Shown: positions 11,301-25,196 of the stretch, piece after piece
Position numbering within the stretch: the first letter of the stretch is position 1
How the letters are laid out: each line of letters begins with the position of its first letter
NCBI RefSeq assembly: GCF_963662255.1
Contig: NW_026912199.1
Coordinates: 1 to 64,000 of the forward strand
From: Cinclus cinclus
Taxonomy: Eukaryota > Chordata > Aves > Passeriformes > Cinclidae
Length of the DNA stretch: 64,000 nucleotides
Direction: 5' to 3'
Translations under genes and position numbers: made by a program
The notes under the pieces: generated by a model
Told to the model about the DNA's origin: nothing
The model's input: the letters and a program-made list of their open reading frames with translations, nothing else
The model's database searches: none

Positions 11301-11911
11301 CCCACAAAATGACATCTGCATTGAGGGTTCTTGAGTTTGGCTTCTTGGGGAAAAGTGCCTCCTTTCGGAGTCAACTTTCCTAACTTGCCTGCGGCCCATG
11401 TGGGGTTTTTGCCTACAAAAATTCCATAAGGACGAGGATTTCTCCCAGACCAAAGCTGCCCCCTGATCCAAACCTGGCTGCCATCGGAGGCCCAAACGCG
11501 CCCTACAAAATGACATCTGCCAAGTGGGCTCTTGAGTTTGGCTTCTTGCGGAAAAGTGCCTCCTTTCAAAGCCAACTTGCCTAACTAGCCTGCGGCCCGT
11601 GCTGGGCTTTAGACTACAAAAATTCCATAAGGACGAGGATTTCTCCCAGACCAAAGCTGCCCCCTCCTCCAAACCTGGCTGCCATCAGAGGCCCAAACGC
11701 GCCCCACAAAATGACATCTGCATTGAGGGTTCTTGAGTTTGGCTTCTTGGGGAAAAGTGCCTCCTTTCGGAGTCAACTTGCCTAACTTGCCTGCGGCCCA
11801 TGCGGGGTTTTTGCCTACAAAAATTCCATAAGGACGAGGATTTCTCCCAGACCAAAGCTGCCCCCTCCTCCAAACCTGGCTGACATCGGAGGCCCAAACG
11901 CGCCCTAGAAA
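8379..11911 (+). repeat. Higher-order unit, copy 1 (3533 bp, 18 monomers)
   Basis: The unit begins with a D monomer. It aligns to 11912-15043 at offset 3533 (8379-8761), then 3725 (8762-10532), then 3534 (10724-11509). It contains a D monomer at 10533 absent from the other copy, and a duplicated pair of 201-bp monomers at its end. It also carries GCCCATTCTGGGC at 9825-9837. Confidence 0.87.
11108..11911 (+). repeat. Tandem duplication of a two-monomer block (402 bp x 2)
   Basis: The pairs 11108-11509 and 11510-11911 have the same order of subtypes: a TTGCGGAAAAGTG monomer ending in GGGCTTTAGAC, then an ATCTGCATTGAGGG monomer. The corresponding place in the sister unit (14642-15043) has only one pair. 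Confidence 0.85.
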
Positions 11912-14900
11912 ATGACACCTGCCAAGTGGGCTCTTGAGTTTGGCTTCTTGGGGAAAAGTGACTCCTTTCAAAACCAACTTGCCTGCGTCCCGTCCTGGGC
12001 TTTTGCTACAAAAATTCCATAAGGACGAGGATTTCTCCCAGACCAAAGCTGCCCCCTCCTCCAAACCTGGCTGCCATCGGAGGCCCAAACGCGCCCTACA
12101 AAATGACACCTGCCAAGTGGGCTCTTGAGTTTGGCTTTCTGGGGAAAAGTGCCTCCTTTCAGAGTCAACTTGCCTGCGGCTCATGCAGGGGTTTTGCCTA
12201 GAAAAATTCCATAAGGACGAGGATTTCTCCCAGACCAAAGCTGCCCCCTCCTCCAAACCTGGCTGCCATCGGAGGCCCAAACGCGCCCTACAAAATGACA
12301 CCTGCCAAGTGGGCTCTTGAGTTTGGCTTCTTGGGGGAAAGTGCCTCCTTTCGGAGTCAACTTGCCGGCGGCCCATGCAGGGCTTTTGCCTACAAAAATT
12401 CCATAAGGACGAGGATTTCTCCCAGAACAAAGCTGCCCCCTCCTCCAAACCTGGCTGCCATCGGAGGCCCAAACGCGCCCTACAAAATGACACCTGCCAA
12501 GTGGGCTCTTGAGTTTGGCTTCTTGGGGAAAAGTGCCTCCTTTCGGAGTCAACTTGCCGGCGGCCCATGCAGGGCTTTTGCCTCCAAAAATTCCATAAGG
12601 ACGAGGATTTCTCCCAGACCAAAGCTGCCCCCTCCTCCAAACCTGGCTGCCATCGGAGGCCCAAACGCGCCCGAGAAAATGACACCTGCCAAGTGGGCTC
12701 TTGAGTTTGGCTTCTTGGGGAAAAGTGCCTCCTTTCGGAGCCAACTTGCCTAACTAGCCTGCGGCCCGTGCTGGGCTTTTGCCTCCAAAAATTCCATAAG
12801 GACGAGGATTTCTCCCAGACCAAAGCTGCCCCCTCCTCCAAACCTGGCTGCCATCAGAGGCCCAAATGCGCCCTACAAAATGACATCTGCCAAGTGGGCT
12901 CTTGAGTTTGGCTTCTTGGGGAAAAGTGCCTCCTTTCGGAGCCAACTTGCCTAACTTGCCTGCGGCCCGTCCTGGGCTTTTGCCTCCAAAAATTCCATAA
13001 GGACGAGGATTTCTCCCAGACCAAAGCTGCCCCCTCCTCCAAACCTGGCTGCCATCGGAGGCCCAAACGCGCCCCACAAAATGACACCTGCATTGAGGGT
13101 TCTTGAGTTTGGCTTCCTGGGGAAAAGTGCCTCCTTTCGGAGTCAACTTGCCTGCGGCCCATGCAGGGCTTTTGCCTCCAAAAATTCCATAAGGACGAGG
13201 ATTTCTCCCAGACCAAAGCTGCCCCCTCCTCCAAACCTGGCTGCCATTGGAGGCCCAAACGTGCCCTACAAAATGACACCTGCCAAGTGGGCTCTTGAGT
13301 TTGGCTTCTTGGGTGGAAGTGCCTCCTTTCAAAGCCAACTTGCCTGCGGCCCGTCCTGGGCTTTTGCCTACAAAAATTCCATAAGGACGGGGATTTCTCC
13401 CAGACCAAAGCTGCCCCCTCCTCCAAACCTGGCTGCCATCGGAGGCCCAAACGCGCCCTACAAAATGACATCTGCCAAGTGGGCTCTTGAGTTTGGGTTC
13501 TTGGGGAAAAGTGCTTCCTTTCGCAGCCAAAATGCCTAACTTGCCTGCGGCCCGTCCTGGGCTTTTGAGTACAAAAATTCCATAAGGACGAGGATTTCTC
13601 CCAGACCAAAGCTGCCCCCTCCTCCAAACCTAGCTGCCATCGGTGGCCCAAACGCGCCCTACAAAATGACATCTGCCAAGTGGGCTCCTGAGTGTGGCTT
13701 CTTGGGGGAAAGTGCCTCCTTTCAAAGCCAACTTGCCTGCAGCCCGTGCTGGGCTTTAGACTACAAAAATTCCATAAGGACGAGGATTTCTCCCAGACCA
13801 AAGCTGCCCCCTCCTCCAAACCTGGCTGCCATCGGAGGCCCAAACGCGCCCCACAAAATGACATCTGCATTGAGGGTTCTTGAGTTTGGCTTCTTGGGGA
13901 AAAGTGCCTCCTTTCGGAGCCAACTTGCCTAACTTGCCTGCGGCCCATCCTGGGCTTTTGCTACAAAAATTCCATAAGGACGAGGATTTCTCCCAGACCA
14001 AAGCTGCCCCCTCCTCCAAACCTGGCTGCCATCGGAGGCCCAAACGCGCCCTACAAAATGACATCTGCATTGTGGGTTCTTGAGTTTGGCTTCTTGGGTG
14101 AAAGTGCCTCCTTTCAAAGCAACTTGCCTAACTTGCCTGGGGCCCATGCGGGGTTTTTCCCTACAAAAATTCCATAAGGACGAGGATTCCTCCCAGACCA
14201 AAGCTGCCCCCTCCTCCAAACCTGGCTGCCATCGGAGGCCCAAACGCGCCCCACCAAATGACACCTGCATTGAGGGTTCTTGAGTTTGGCTTCCTGGGGA
14301 AAAGTGCCTCCTTTCGGAGTCAACTTGCCTGCGGCCCATGCAGGGCTTTTGCCTACAAAAATTCCATAAGGACGAGGATTTCTCCCAGACCAAAGCTGCC
14401 CCCTCCTCCAAACCTGGCTGCCATCGGAGGCCCAAACGTGCCCTACAAAATGACACCTGCCAAGTGGGCTCTTGAGTTTGGCTTCTTGGGTGGAAGTGCC
14501 TCCTTTCAAAGCCAACTTGCCTGCGGCCCATCCTGGGCTTTTGCCTACAAAAATTCCATAAGGACGAGGATTTCTCCCAGACCAAAGCTGCCCCCTCCTC
14601 CAAACCTGGCTGCCATCGGAGGCCCAAACGCGCCCTACAAAATGACATCTGCCAAGTGGGCTCTTGAGTTTGGCTTCTTGCGGAAAAGTGCCTCCTTTCA
14701 AAGCCAACTTGCCTAACTAGCCTGCGGCCCGTGCTGGGCTTTAGACTACAAAAATTCCATAAGGACGAGGATTTCTCCCAGACCAAAGCTGCCCCCTCCT
14801 CCAAACCTGGCTGCCATCGGAGGCCCAAACGCGCCCCACAAAATGACATCTGCATTGAGGGTTCTTGAGTTTGGCTTCTTGGGGAAAAGTGCCTCCTTTC

Positions 14901-15043
14901 GGAGTCAACTTGCCTAACTTGCCTGCGGCCCATGTGGGGTTTTTGCCTACAAAAATTCCATAAGGACGAGGATTTCTCCCAGACCAAAGCTGCCCCCTCC
15001 TCCAAACCTGGCTGACATCGGAGGCCCAAATGCGCCCTACAAA
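11912..15043 (+). repeat. Higher-order unit, copy 2 (3132 bp, 16 monomers)
   Basis: This is the sister of 8379-11911. Relative to that copy it gains one 192-bp monomer near 12295, lacks the 191-bp D monomer found at 10533, and lacks the second 402-bp pair. These three changes account exactly for the length difference (3533 + 192 - 191 - 402 = 3132). Confidence 0.87.
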
Positions 15044-18000
15044 ATGACACCTGCCAAGTCGGCTCTTGAGTTTGGCTTCTTGGGGAAAAGTGACTCCTTT
15101 CAAAACCAACTTGCCTGCGTCCCGTCCCGGGCTTTTGCTACAAAAATTCCATAAGGACGAGGATTCCTCCCAGACCAAAGCTGCCCCCTCCTCCAAACCT
15201 GGCTGCCATCGGAGGCCCAAACGCGCCCTACAAAATGACACCTGCCAAGTGGGCTCTTGAGTTTGGCTTCTTGGGGAAAATTGCCTCCTTTCGGAGTCAA
15301 CTTGCCGGCGGCCCATGCAGGGCTTTTGCCTACAAAAATTCCATAAGGACGAGGATTTCTCCCAGAACAAAGCTGCCCCCTCCTCCAAACCTGGCTGCCA
15401 TCGGAGGCCCAAACGCGCCCTACAAAATGACATCTGCATTGTGGGTTCTTGAGTTTGGCTTCTTGGGGAAAAGTGCCTCCTTTCGGAGCCAACTTGCCTA
15501 ACTTGCCTGCGGCCCGTCCTGGGCTTTTGAGTACAAAAATTCCAGAAGGACGAGGATTTCTCCCAGACCAAAGCTGCCCCCTCCTCCAAACCTGGCTGCC
15601 ATCGGAGGCCCAAACGCGCCCCACAAAATGACACCTGCCAAGTGGGCTCTTGAGTTTGGCTTCTTGGGTGGAAGTGCCTCCTTTCAAAGCCAACATGCCT
15701 AACTTGCCTGCGGCCCGTCCTGGGCTTTTGCCTACAAAAATTCCATAAGGACGAGGATTTCTCCCAGACCAAAGCTGCCCCCTCCTCCAAACCTGGCTGC
15801 CATCGGAGGCCCAAACGCGCCCTACAAAATGACATCTGCCAAGTGGGCTCTTGAGTTTGGCTTCTTGGGGAAAAGTGACTCCTTTCAAAACCAACTTGCC
15901 TGCGTCCCGTCCCGGACGTTTGCTACAAAAATTCCATAAGGACGAGGATTCCTCCCAGACCAAAGCTGCCCCCTCCGCCAAACCTGGCTGCCATCGGAGG
16001 CCCAAACGCGCCCTACAAAATGACATCTGCCAAGCGGGCTCTTGAGTTTGGCTTCTTGGGGAAAAGTGCCTCCTTTCGGAGTCAACTTGCCTGCGGCCCA
16101 TGCAGGGCTTTTGCCTCCAAAAATTCCATAAGGACGAGGATTTCTCCCAGACCAAAGCTGCCCCCTCCTCCAAACCTGGCTGCCATCGGAGGCCCAAACG
16201 CGCCCTACAAAATGACACCTGCCAAGTGGGCTCTTGAGTTTGGCTTCTTGGGGAAAAGTGCCTCCTTTCGGAGCCAACTTGCCTAACTAGCCTGCGGCCC
16301 GTGCTGGGCTTTTGCCTACAAAAATTCCATAAGGACGAGGATTTCTCCCAGACCAAAGCTGCCCCCTCCTCCAAACCTGGCTGCCATCAGAGGCCCAAAT
16401 GCGCCCTACAAAATGACATCTGCCAAGTGGGCTCTTGAGTTTGGCTTCTTGGGGAAAAGTGCCTCCTTTCGGAGCCAAATTGCCTAACTTGCCTGCGGCC
16501 CGTCCTGGGCTTTTGAGTACAAAAATTCCAGAAGGACGAGGATTTCTCCCAGACCAAAGCTGCCCCCTCCTCCAAACCTGGCTGCCATCGGAGGCCCAAA
16601 CGCGCCCCACAAAATGACACCTGCATTGAGGGTTCTTGAGTTTGGCTTCTTGGGGAAAAGTGCCTCCTTTCGGAGTCAACTTGCCTGCGGCCCATGCAGG
16701 GCTTTTGCCTACAAAAATTCCAGAAGGACGAGGATTTCTCCCAGACCAAAGCTGCCCCCTCCTCCAAACCTGGCTGCCATCGGAGGCCCAAACGTGCCCT
16801 ACAAAATGACACCTGCCAAGTGGGCTCTTGAGTTTGGCTTCTTGGGTGGAAGTGCCTCCTTTCAAAGCCAACTTGCCTGCGGCACGTCCTGGGCTTTTGC
16901 TACAAAAATTCCATAAGGACGAGGATTTTTCCCAGACCAAAGCTGCCCCCTCCTCCAAACCTGGCTGCCATCGGAGGCCCAAACGCGCCCTACAAAATGA
17001 CATTTGCCAAGTGGGCTCTTGAGTTTGGCTTCTTGCGGAAAAGTGCCTCCTTTCAAAGCCAACTTGCCTAACTAGCCTGCGGCCCGTGCTGGGCTTTAGA
17101 CTACAAAAATTCCATAAGGACGAGGATTTCTCCCAGACCAAAGCTGCCCCCTCCTCCAAACCTGGCTGCCATCGGAGGCCCAAACGCGCCCCACAAAATG
17201 ACATCTGAATTGAGGGTTCTTGAGTTTGGCATCTTGGGGAAAAGTGCCTCCTTTCGGAGCCAACTTGCCTAACTTGCCTGCGGCCCGTCCTGGGCTTTTG
17301 CCTCCAAAAATTCCAGAAGGACGAGGATTTCTCCCAGGCCAAAGCTGCCCCCTCCTCCAAACCTGGCTGCCATCGGAGGCCCAAACGTGCCCTACAAAAT
17401 GACACCTGCCAAGTGGGCTCTTGAGTTTGGCTTCTTGGGGAAAAGTGACTCCTTTCAAAACCAACTTGCCTGTGTCCCGTCCCGGGCTTTAGACTACAAA
17501 AATTCCATAAGGACGAGGATTTCTCCCAGACCAAAGCTGCCCCCTCCTCCAAACCTGGCTGCCATTGGAGGCCCAAACGCGCACTACAAAATGTCATCTG
17601 CATTGTGGGTTCTTGAGTTTGGCTTCTTGGGGAAAAGTGCCTCCTTTCAAAGCAACTTTCCTAACTTGCCTGCGGCCCATGCGGGGTTTTTGCCTACAAA
17701 AATTCCAGAAGGACGAGGATTTCTCCCAGACCAAAGCTGCCCCCTCCTCCAAACCTGGCTGCCATCGGAGGCCGAAACCTGCCCTACAAAATGACATCTG
17801 CCAAGTGGGCTCTTGAATTTGGCTTCTTGTGTGGAAGTACCTCCTTTCAAAGCCAACTTGCCTGCGGCCCGTCCTGGGCTTTTGCCTACAAAAATTCCAT
17901 AAGGACGAGGATTTCTCCCAGACCAAAGCTGCCCCCTCCTCCAAACCTGGCTGCCATCGGAGGCCCAAACGCGCCCCACAAAATGACACCTGCATTGAGG

Positions 18001-20135
18001 GTTCTTGAGTTTGGCTTCCTGGGAAAAAGTGCCTCCTTTCGGAGTCAACTTGCCTGCGGCCCATGCAGGGCTTTTGCCTACAAAAATTCCAGAAGGACGA
18101 GGATTTCTCCCAGACCAAAGCTGCCCCCTCCTCCAAACCTGGCTGCCATCGGAGGCCCAAACGCGCCCTACAAAATGACACCTGCCAAGTGGGCTCTTGA
18201 GTTTGGCTTCTTGGGTGGAAGTGCCTCCTTTCAAAGCCAACTTGCCTGCGGCCCGTCCTGGGCTTTTGCCTCCAAAAATTCCATAAGGACGAGGATTTCT
18301 CCCAGACCAAAGCTGCCCCCTCCTCCAAACCTGGCTGCCATCGGAGGCCCAAACGCGCCCTACAAAATGACATCTGCCAAGTGGGCTCTTGAGTTTGGCT
18401 TCTTGCGGAAAAGTGCCTCCTTTCAAAGCCAACTTGCCTAACTAGCCTGCGGCCCGTGCTGGGCTTTAGACTACAAAAATTCCATAAGGACGAGGATTTC
18501 TCCCAGACCAAAGCTGCCCCCTCCTCCAAACCTGGCTGCCATCGGAGGCCCAAACGCGCCCCACAAAATGACATCTGCATTGAGGGTTCTTGAGTTTGGC
18601 TTCTTGGGGAAAAGTGCCTCCTTTCGGAGTCAACTTGCCTAACTTGCCTGCGGCCCATGCGGGGTTTTTGCCTACAAAAATTCCATAAGGACGAGGATTT
18701 CTCCCAGACCAAAGCTGCCCCCTCCTCCAAACCTGGCTGACATCGGAGGCCCAAACGCGCCCTAGAAAAGGACACCTGCCAAGTGGGCTCTTGATTTTGC
18801 CTTCTTGGGGAAAAGTGACTCCTTTCAAAACCAACTTGCCTGCGTCCCGTCCCGGGCTTTTGCTACAAAAATTCCATAAGGACGAGGATTCCTCCCAGAC
18901 CAAAGCTGCCCCCTCCTCCAAACCTGGCTGCCATCGGAGGCCCAAACGCGCCCTACAAAATGACATTTGCCAAGTGGGCTCTTGAGTTTGGCTTCTTGCG
19001 GAATAGTGCCTCCTTTCAAAGCCAACTTGCCTAACTAGCCTGCGGCCCGTGCTGGGCTTTTGACTACAAAAATTCCATAAGGACGAGGATTTCTCCCAGA
19101 CCAAAGCTGCCCCCTCCTCCAAACCTGGCTGCCATCGGAGGCCCAAACGCGGCCCAAAAAATGACATCTGAATTGAGGGTTCTTGAGTTTGGCTTCTTGG
19201 GGAAAAGTGCCTCCTTTCGGAGCCAACTTGCCTAACTTGCCTGCGGCCCGTCCTGGGCTTTTGCCTCCAAAAAATCCATAAGGACGAGGATTTCTCCCAG
19301 GCCAAAGCTGCCCCCTCCTCCAAACCTGGCTGCCATCGGAGGCCCAAACGTGCCCTACAAAATGACACCTGCCAAGTGAGCTCTTGAGTTTGGCTTCTTG
19401 GGGAAAAGTGACTCCTTTCAAAACCAACTTGCCTGTGTCCCGTCCCGGGCTTTTGCTACAAAAATACCAGAAGGACGAGGATTTCTCCCAGACCAAAGCT
19501 GCCCCCTCCTCCAAACCTGGCGGCCATCGGAGGCCCAAACGCGCCCTACAAAATGACATCTGCATTGTGGGTTCTTGAGTTTGGCTTCTTGGGGAAAAGT
19601 GCCTCCTTTCAAAGCAACTTGCCTAACTTGCCTGCGGCCCATGCGGGGTTTTTGCCTACAAAAATTCCATAAGGACGAGGATTTCTCCCAGACCAAAGCT
19701 GCCCCCTCCTCCAAACCTGGCTGCCATCGGAGGCCCAAACGCGCCCTACAAAATGACACCTGCCAAGTGGGCTCTTGAGTTTGGCTTCTTGGGGAAAAGT
19801 GACTCCTTTCAAAACCAACTTGCCTGCGGCCCGTGCTGGGCTTTTGCTACAAAAATTCCATAAGGACGAGGATTCCTCCCAGACCAAAGCTGCCCCCTCC
19901 TCCAAACCTGGCTGCCATCGGAGGCCCAAACGCGCCCTACAAAATGACATCTGCATTGTGGGCTCTTGAGTTTGGCTTTCCCCGGAAATGTGCCTCCTTT
20001 CGGAGTCAACTTGCCTGCGGCCCATGCAGGGCTTTTGCCTACAAAAATTCCAGAAGGACGAGGATTTCTCCCAGACCAAAGCTGCCCCCTCCTCCAAACC
20101 TGGCTGCCATCGGAGGCCCAAACGTGCCCTACAAA
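15044..20135 (+). repeat. Mosaic satellite region with the first D' monomer
   Basis: Monomers start at 15044 (D), 15235, 15427, 15628, 15829 (D'), 16020, 16212, 16413, 16614, 16806, 16997, 17198, 17399, 17591, 17791, 17983, 18175, 18367, 18568, 18769, 18960, 19161, 19362, 19553, 19753 and 19944. The spacing from 15044 to 15829 is 785 bp, a four-monomer step that recurs in the central cluster. The monomer at 17399 joins a D 5' part to an ordinary GGGCTTTAGAC 3' part. The monomer at 19944 has the rare GGCTTTCCCCGGAAATG, shared with 54007. Confidence 0.85.
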
Positions 20136-23100
20136 ATGACACCTGCCAAGTGGGCTCTTGAGTTTGGCTTCTTGGGTGGAAGTGCCTCCTTTCAAAGCCA
20201 ACTTGCCTGCGGCCCGTCCTGGGCTTTTGCCTACAAAAATTCCATAAGGACGAGGATTTCTCCCAGACCAAAGCTGCCCCCTCCTCCAAACCTGGCTGCC
20301 ATCGGAGGCCCAAACGCGCCCTACAAAATGACATCTGCCAAGTGGGCTCTTGAGTTTGGCTTCTTGCGGAAAAGTGCCTCCTTTCAAAGCCAACTTGCCT
20401 AACTAGCCTGCGGCCCGAGCTGGGCTTTAGACTACAAAAATTCCATAAGGACGAGGATTTCTCCCAGACCAAAGCTGCTCCCTCCTCCAAACCTGGCTGC
20501 CATCGGAGGCCCAAACGCGCCCCACAAAATGACATCTGCATTGAGGGTTCTTGAGTTTGGCTTCTTGGGGAAAAGTGCCTCCTTTCGGAGTCAACTTGCC
20601 TAACTTGCCTGCGGCCCATGCGGGGTTTTTGCCTCCAAAAATTCCAGAAGGACGAGGATTTCTCCCAGACCAAAGCTGCCCCCTCCTCCAAACCTGGCTG
20701 ACATCGGAGGCCCAAACGCGCCCTAGAAAATGACACCTGCCAAGTGGGCTCTTGAGTTTGGCTTCTTGGGGAAAAGTGACTCCTTTCAAAACCAACTTGC
20801 CTGCGTCCCGTCCCGGGCTTTTGCTACAAAAATTCCATAAGGACGAGGATTCCTCCCAGACCAAAGCTGCCCCCTCCTCCAAACCTGGCTGCCATCGGAG
20901 GCCCAAACGCGCCCTACAAAATGACATCTGCCAAGTGGGCTCTTGAGTTTGGCTTTCTGGGGAAAAGTGCTTCCTTTCGGAGTCAACTTGCCTGCGGCTC
21001 ATGCAGGGGTTTTGCCTACAAAAATTCCATAAGGACGAGGATTTCTCCCAGACCAAAGCTGCCCCCTCCTCCAAACCTGGCTGCCATCGGAGGCCCAAAC
21101 GCGCCCTACAAAATGACACCGGCTAAGTGGGCTCTTGAGTTTGGCTTCTTGGGGAAAATTGCCTCCTTTCGGAGTCAACTTGCCGGCGGCCCATGCAGGG
21201 CTTTTGCCTACAAAAATTCCATGAGGACGAGGATTCCTCCCAGACCAAAGCTGCCCCCTCCGCCAAACCTGGCTGCCATCGGAGGCCCAAACGCGCCCTA
21301 CAAAATGACATCTGCCAAGCGGGCTCTTGAGTTTGTCTTCTTCGGGAAAAGTGCCTCCTTTCGGAGTCAACTTGCCGGCGGCCCATGCAGGGCTTTTGCC
21401 TCCAAAAATTCCATAAGGACGAGGATTTCTCCCAGACCAAAGCTGTCCCCTCCTCCAAACCTGGCTGCCATCGGAGGCCCAAACGCGCCCTACAAAATGA
21501 CACCTGCCAAGTGGGCTCTTGAGTTTGGCTTCTTGGGGAAAAGTGCCTCCTTTCGGAGCCAACTTGCCTAACTTGCCTGCGGCCCGTGCTGGGCTTTTGC
21601 CTACAAAAATTCCATAAGGACGAGGATTTCTCCCAGACCAAAGCTGCCCCCTCCTCCAAACCTGGCTGCCATCAGAGGCCCAAACGCGCCCTACAAAATG
21701 ACATCTGCCAAGTGGGCTCTTGAGTTTGGCTTCTTGGGGAAAAGTGCCTCCTTTCGGAGCCAAATTGCCTGCGGCCCATGCAGGGCTTTTGCCTCCAAAA
21801 ATTCCATAAGGACGAGGATTTCTCCCAGACCAAAGCTGCCCCCTCCTCCAAACCTGGCTGCCATTGGAGGCCCAAACGTGCCCTACAAAATGACACCTGC
21901 CAAGTGGGCTCTTGAGTTTGGCTTCTTGGGTGGAAGTGCCTCCTTTCAAAGCCAACTTGCCTGCGGCCCGTCCTGGGCTTTTGCCTACAAAAATTCCATA
22001 AGGACGAGGATTTCTCCCAGAACAAAGCTGCCCCCTCCTCCAAACCTGGCTGCCATCGGAGGCCCAAACGCGCCCTACAAAATGACATCTGCCAAGTGGG
22101 CTCCTGAGTTTGGCTTCTTGGGGGAAAGTGCCTCCTTTCAAAGCCAACTTGCCTGCAGCCCGTGCTGGGCTTTAGACTACAAAAATTCCATAAGGACGAG
22201 GATTTCTCCCAGACCAAAGCTGCCCCCTCCTCCAAACCTGGCTGCCATCGGAGGCCCAAACGCGCCCCACAAAATGACATCTGCATTGAGGCTTCTTGAG
22301 TTTGGCTTCTTGGGGGAAAGTGCCTCCTTTCAAAGCAACTTGCCTAACTTGCCTGCGGCCCATGCGGGGTTTTTGCCTACAAAAATTCCATAAGGACGAG
22401 GATTTCTCCCAGACCAAAGCTGCCCCCTCCTCCAAACCTGGCTGCCATCGGAGGCCGAAACGTGCCCTACAAAATGACATCTGCCAAGTGGGCTCTTGAG
22501 TTTGGCTTCTTGGGTGGAAGTACCTCCTTTCAAAGCCAACTTGACTGCGGCCCGTCCTGGGCTTTTGCCTACAAAAATTCCATAAGGACGAGGATTTCTC
22601 CCAGACCAAAGCTGCCCCCTCCTCCAAACCTGGCTGCCATCGGAGGCCCAAACGCGCCCCACAAAATGACACCTGCATTGAGGGTTCTTGAGTTTGGCTT
22701 CCTGGGGAAAAGTGCCTCCTTTCGGAGTCAACTTGCCTGCGGCCCATGCAGGGCTTTTGCCTACAAAAATTCCAGAAGGACTAGGATTTCTCCCAGACCA
22801 AAGCTGCCCCCTCCTCCAAACCTGGATGCCATTGGAGGCCCAAACGTGCCCTACAAAATGACACCTGCCAAGTGGGCTCTTGAGTTTGGCTTCTTGGGTG
22901 GAAGTGCCTCCTTTCAAAGCCAACTTGCCTGCGGCCCGTCCTGGGCTTTTGCCTACAAAAATTCCATAAGGACGAGGATTTCTCCCAGACCAAAGCTGCC
23001 CCCTCCTCCAAACCTGGCTGCCATCGGAGGCCCAAACGCGCCCTACAAAATGACATCTGCCAAGTGGGCTCTTGAGTTTGTCTTCTTGCGGAAAAGTGCC

Positions 23101-24812
23101 TCCTTTCAAAGCCAACTTGCCTAACTAGCCTGCGGCCCGTGCTGGGCTTTAGACTACAAAAATTCCATAAGGACGAGGATTTCTCCCAGACCAAAGCTGC
23201 CCCCTCCTCCAAACCTGGCTGCCATCGGAGGCCCAAACGCGCCCCACAAAATGACATCTGCATTGAGGGTTCTTGAGTTTGGCTTCTTGGGGAAAAGTGC
23301 CTCCTTTCGGAGTCAACTTGCCTAACTTGCCTGCGGCCCATGTGGGGTTTTTGCCTACAAAAATTCCATAAGGACGAGGATTTCTCCCAGACCAAAGCTG
23401 CCCCCTCCTCCAAACCTGGCTGCCATCGGAGGCCCAAACGCGCCCTACAAAATGACACCTGCCAAGTGGGCTCTTGAGTTTGGCTTCTTGGGGAAAATTG
23501 CCTCCTTTCGGAGTCAACTTGCCGGCGGCCCATGCAGGGCTTTTGCCTACAAAAATTCCATAAGGACGAGGATTTCTCCCAGACCAAAGCTGCCCCCTCC
23601 TCCAAACCTGGCTGCCATCGGAGGCCCAAACGCGCCCTACAAAATGACACCTGCCAAGTGGGCTCTTGAGTTTGGCTTCTTGGGGAAAAGTGCCTCCTTT
23701 CGGAGCCAACTTGCCTAACTAGCCTGCGGCCCGTGCTGGGCTTTTGCCTACAAAAATTCCATAAGGACGAGGATTTCTCCCAGACCAAAGCTGCCCCCTC
23801 CTCCAAACCTGGCTGCCATCGGAGGCCCAAACGCGCCCTACAAAATGACATCTGCCAAGTGGGCTCTTGAGTTTGGCTTCTTGGGGAAAAGTGCCTCCTT
23901 TCGGAGCCAAATTGCCTGCGGCCCATGCAGGGCTTTTGCCTCCAAAAATTCCAAAAGGACGAGGATTTCTCCCAGAACAAAGCTGCCCCCTCCTCCAAAC
24001 CTGGCTGCCATTGGAGGCCCAAACGTGCCCTACAAAATGACACCTGCCAAGTGGGCTCTTGAGTTTGGCTTCTTGGGTGGAAGTGCCTCCTTTCAAAGCC
24101 AACTTGCCTGCGGCCCGTCCTGGGCTTTTGCCTACAAAAATTCCATAAGGACGAGGATTTCTCCCAGACCAAAGCTGCCCCCTCCTCCAAACCTGGCTGC
24201 CATCGGAGGCCCAAACGCGCCCTACAAAATGACATCTGCCAAGTGGGCTCCTGAGTTTGGCTTCTTGGGGGAAAGTGCCTCCTTTCAAAGCCAACTTGCC
24301 TGCAGCCCGTGCTGGGCTTTTGCCTCCAAAAATTCCATAAGGACGAGGATTTCTCCCAGACCAAAGCTGCCCCCTCCTCCAAACCTGGCTGCCATCGGAG
24401 GCCCAAACGCGCCCCACAAAATGACATCTGCATTGAGGCTTCTTGAGTTTGGCTTCTTGGGGGAAAGTGCCTCCTTTCAAAGCAACTTGCCTAACTTGCC
24501 TGCGGCCCATGCGGGGTTTTTGCCTACAAAAATTCCATAAGGACGAGGATTTCTCCCAGACCAAAGCTGCCCCCTCCTCCAAACCTGGCTGCCATCGGAG
24601 GCCGAAACGTGCCCTACAAAATGACATCTGCCAAGTGGGCTCTTGAGTTTGGCTTCTTGGGTGGAAGTACCTCCTTTCAAAGCCAACTTGCCTGCGGCCC
24701 GTCCTGGGCTTTTGCCTACAAAAATTCCATAAGGACGAGGATTTCTCCCAGACCAAAGCTGCCCCCTCCTCCAAACCTGGCTGCCATCGGAGGCCCAAAC
24801 GCGCCCCACAAA
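20136..24812 (+). repeat. Block A, left copy of a long-range duplication
   Basis: From 20136 to 23643 the monomer order matches 54583-58090 at an offset of exactly 34447 bp. From 23644 to about 24812 it matches 58858-60025 at 35214 bp. Rare shared markers include CCCGAGCTGGG (20414 and 54861) and TTCCAAAAGG (25301 region, 23949 and 59163). The upstream monomer at 19944 also matches, at offset 34063. Confidence 0.88.
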
Positions 24813-25196
24813 ATGACACCTGCATTGAGGGTTCTTGAGTTTGGCTTCCTGGGGAAAAGTGCCTCCTTTCGGAGTCAACTTGCCTGCGGCCCATGCAGGG
24901 CTTTTGCCTACAAAAATTCCAGAAGGACGAGGATTTCTCCCAGACCAAAGCTGCCCCCTCCTCCAAACCTGGCTGCCATCGGAGGCCCAAACGTGCCCTA
25001 CAAAATGACACCTGCCAAGTGGGCTCTTGAGTTTGGCTTCTTGGGTGGAAGTGCCTCCTTTCAAAGCCAACTTGCCTGTGGCCCGTCCTGGGCTTTTGCC
25101 TACAAAAATTCCATAAGGACGAGGATTTCTCCCAGACCAAAGCTGCCCCCTCCTCCAAACCTGGCTGCCATCAGAGGCCCAAACGCGCCCTACAAA
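23845..25196 (+). repeat. Seven-monomer tandem duplication, copy 1 (1352 bp)
   Basis: Monomers start at 23845, 24037, 24229, 24421 (200 bp), 24621, 24813 and 25005. The unit is repeated directly downstream with all subtypes in the same order. The rare CCAAAAGG marker lies at 23951 here and at 25303 in copy 2. Confidence 0.92.
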
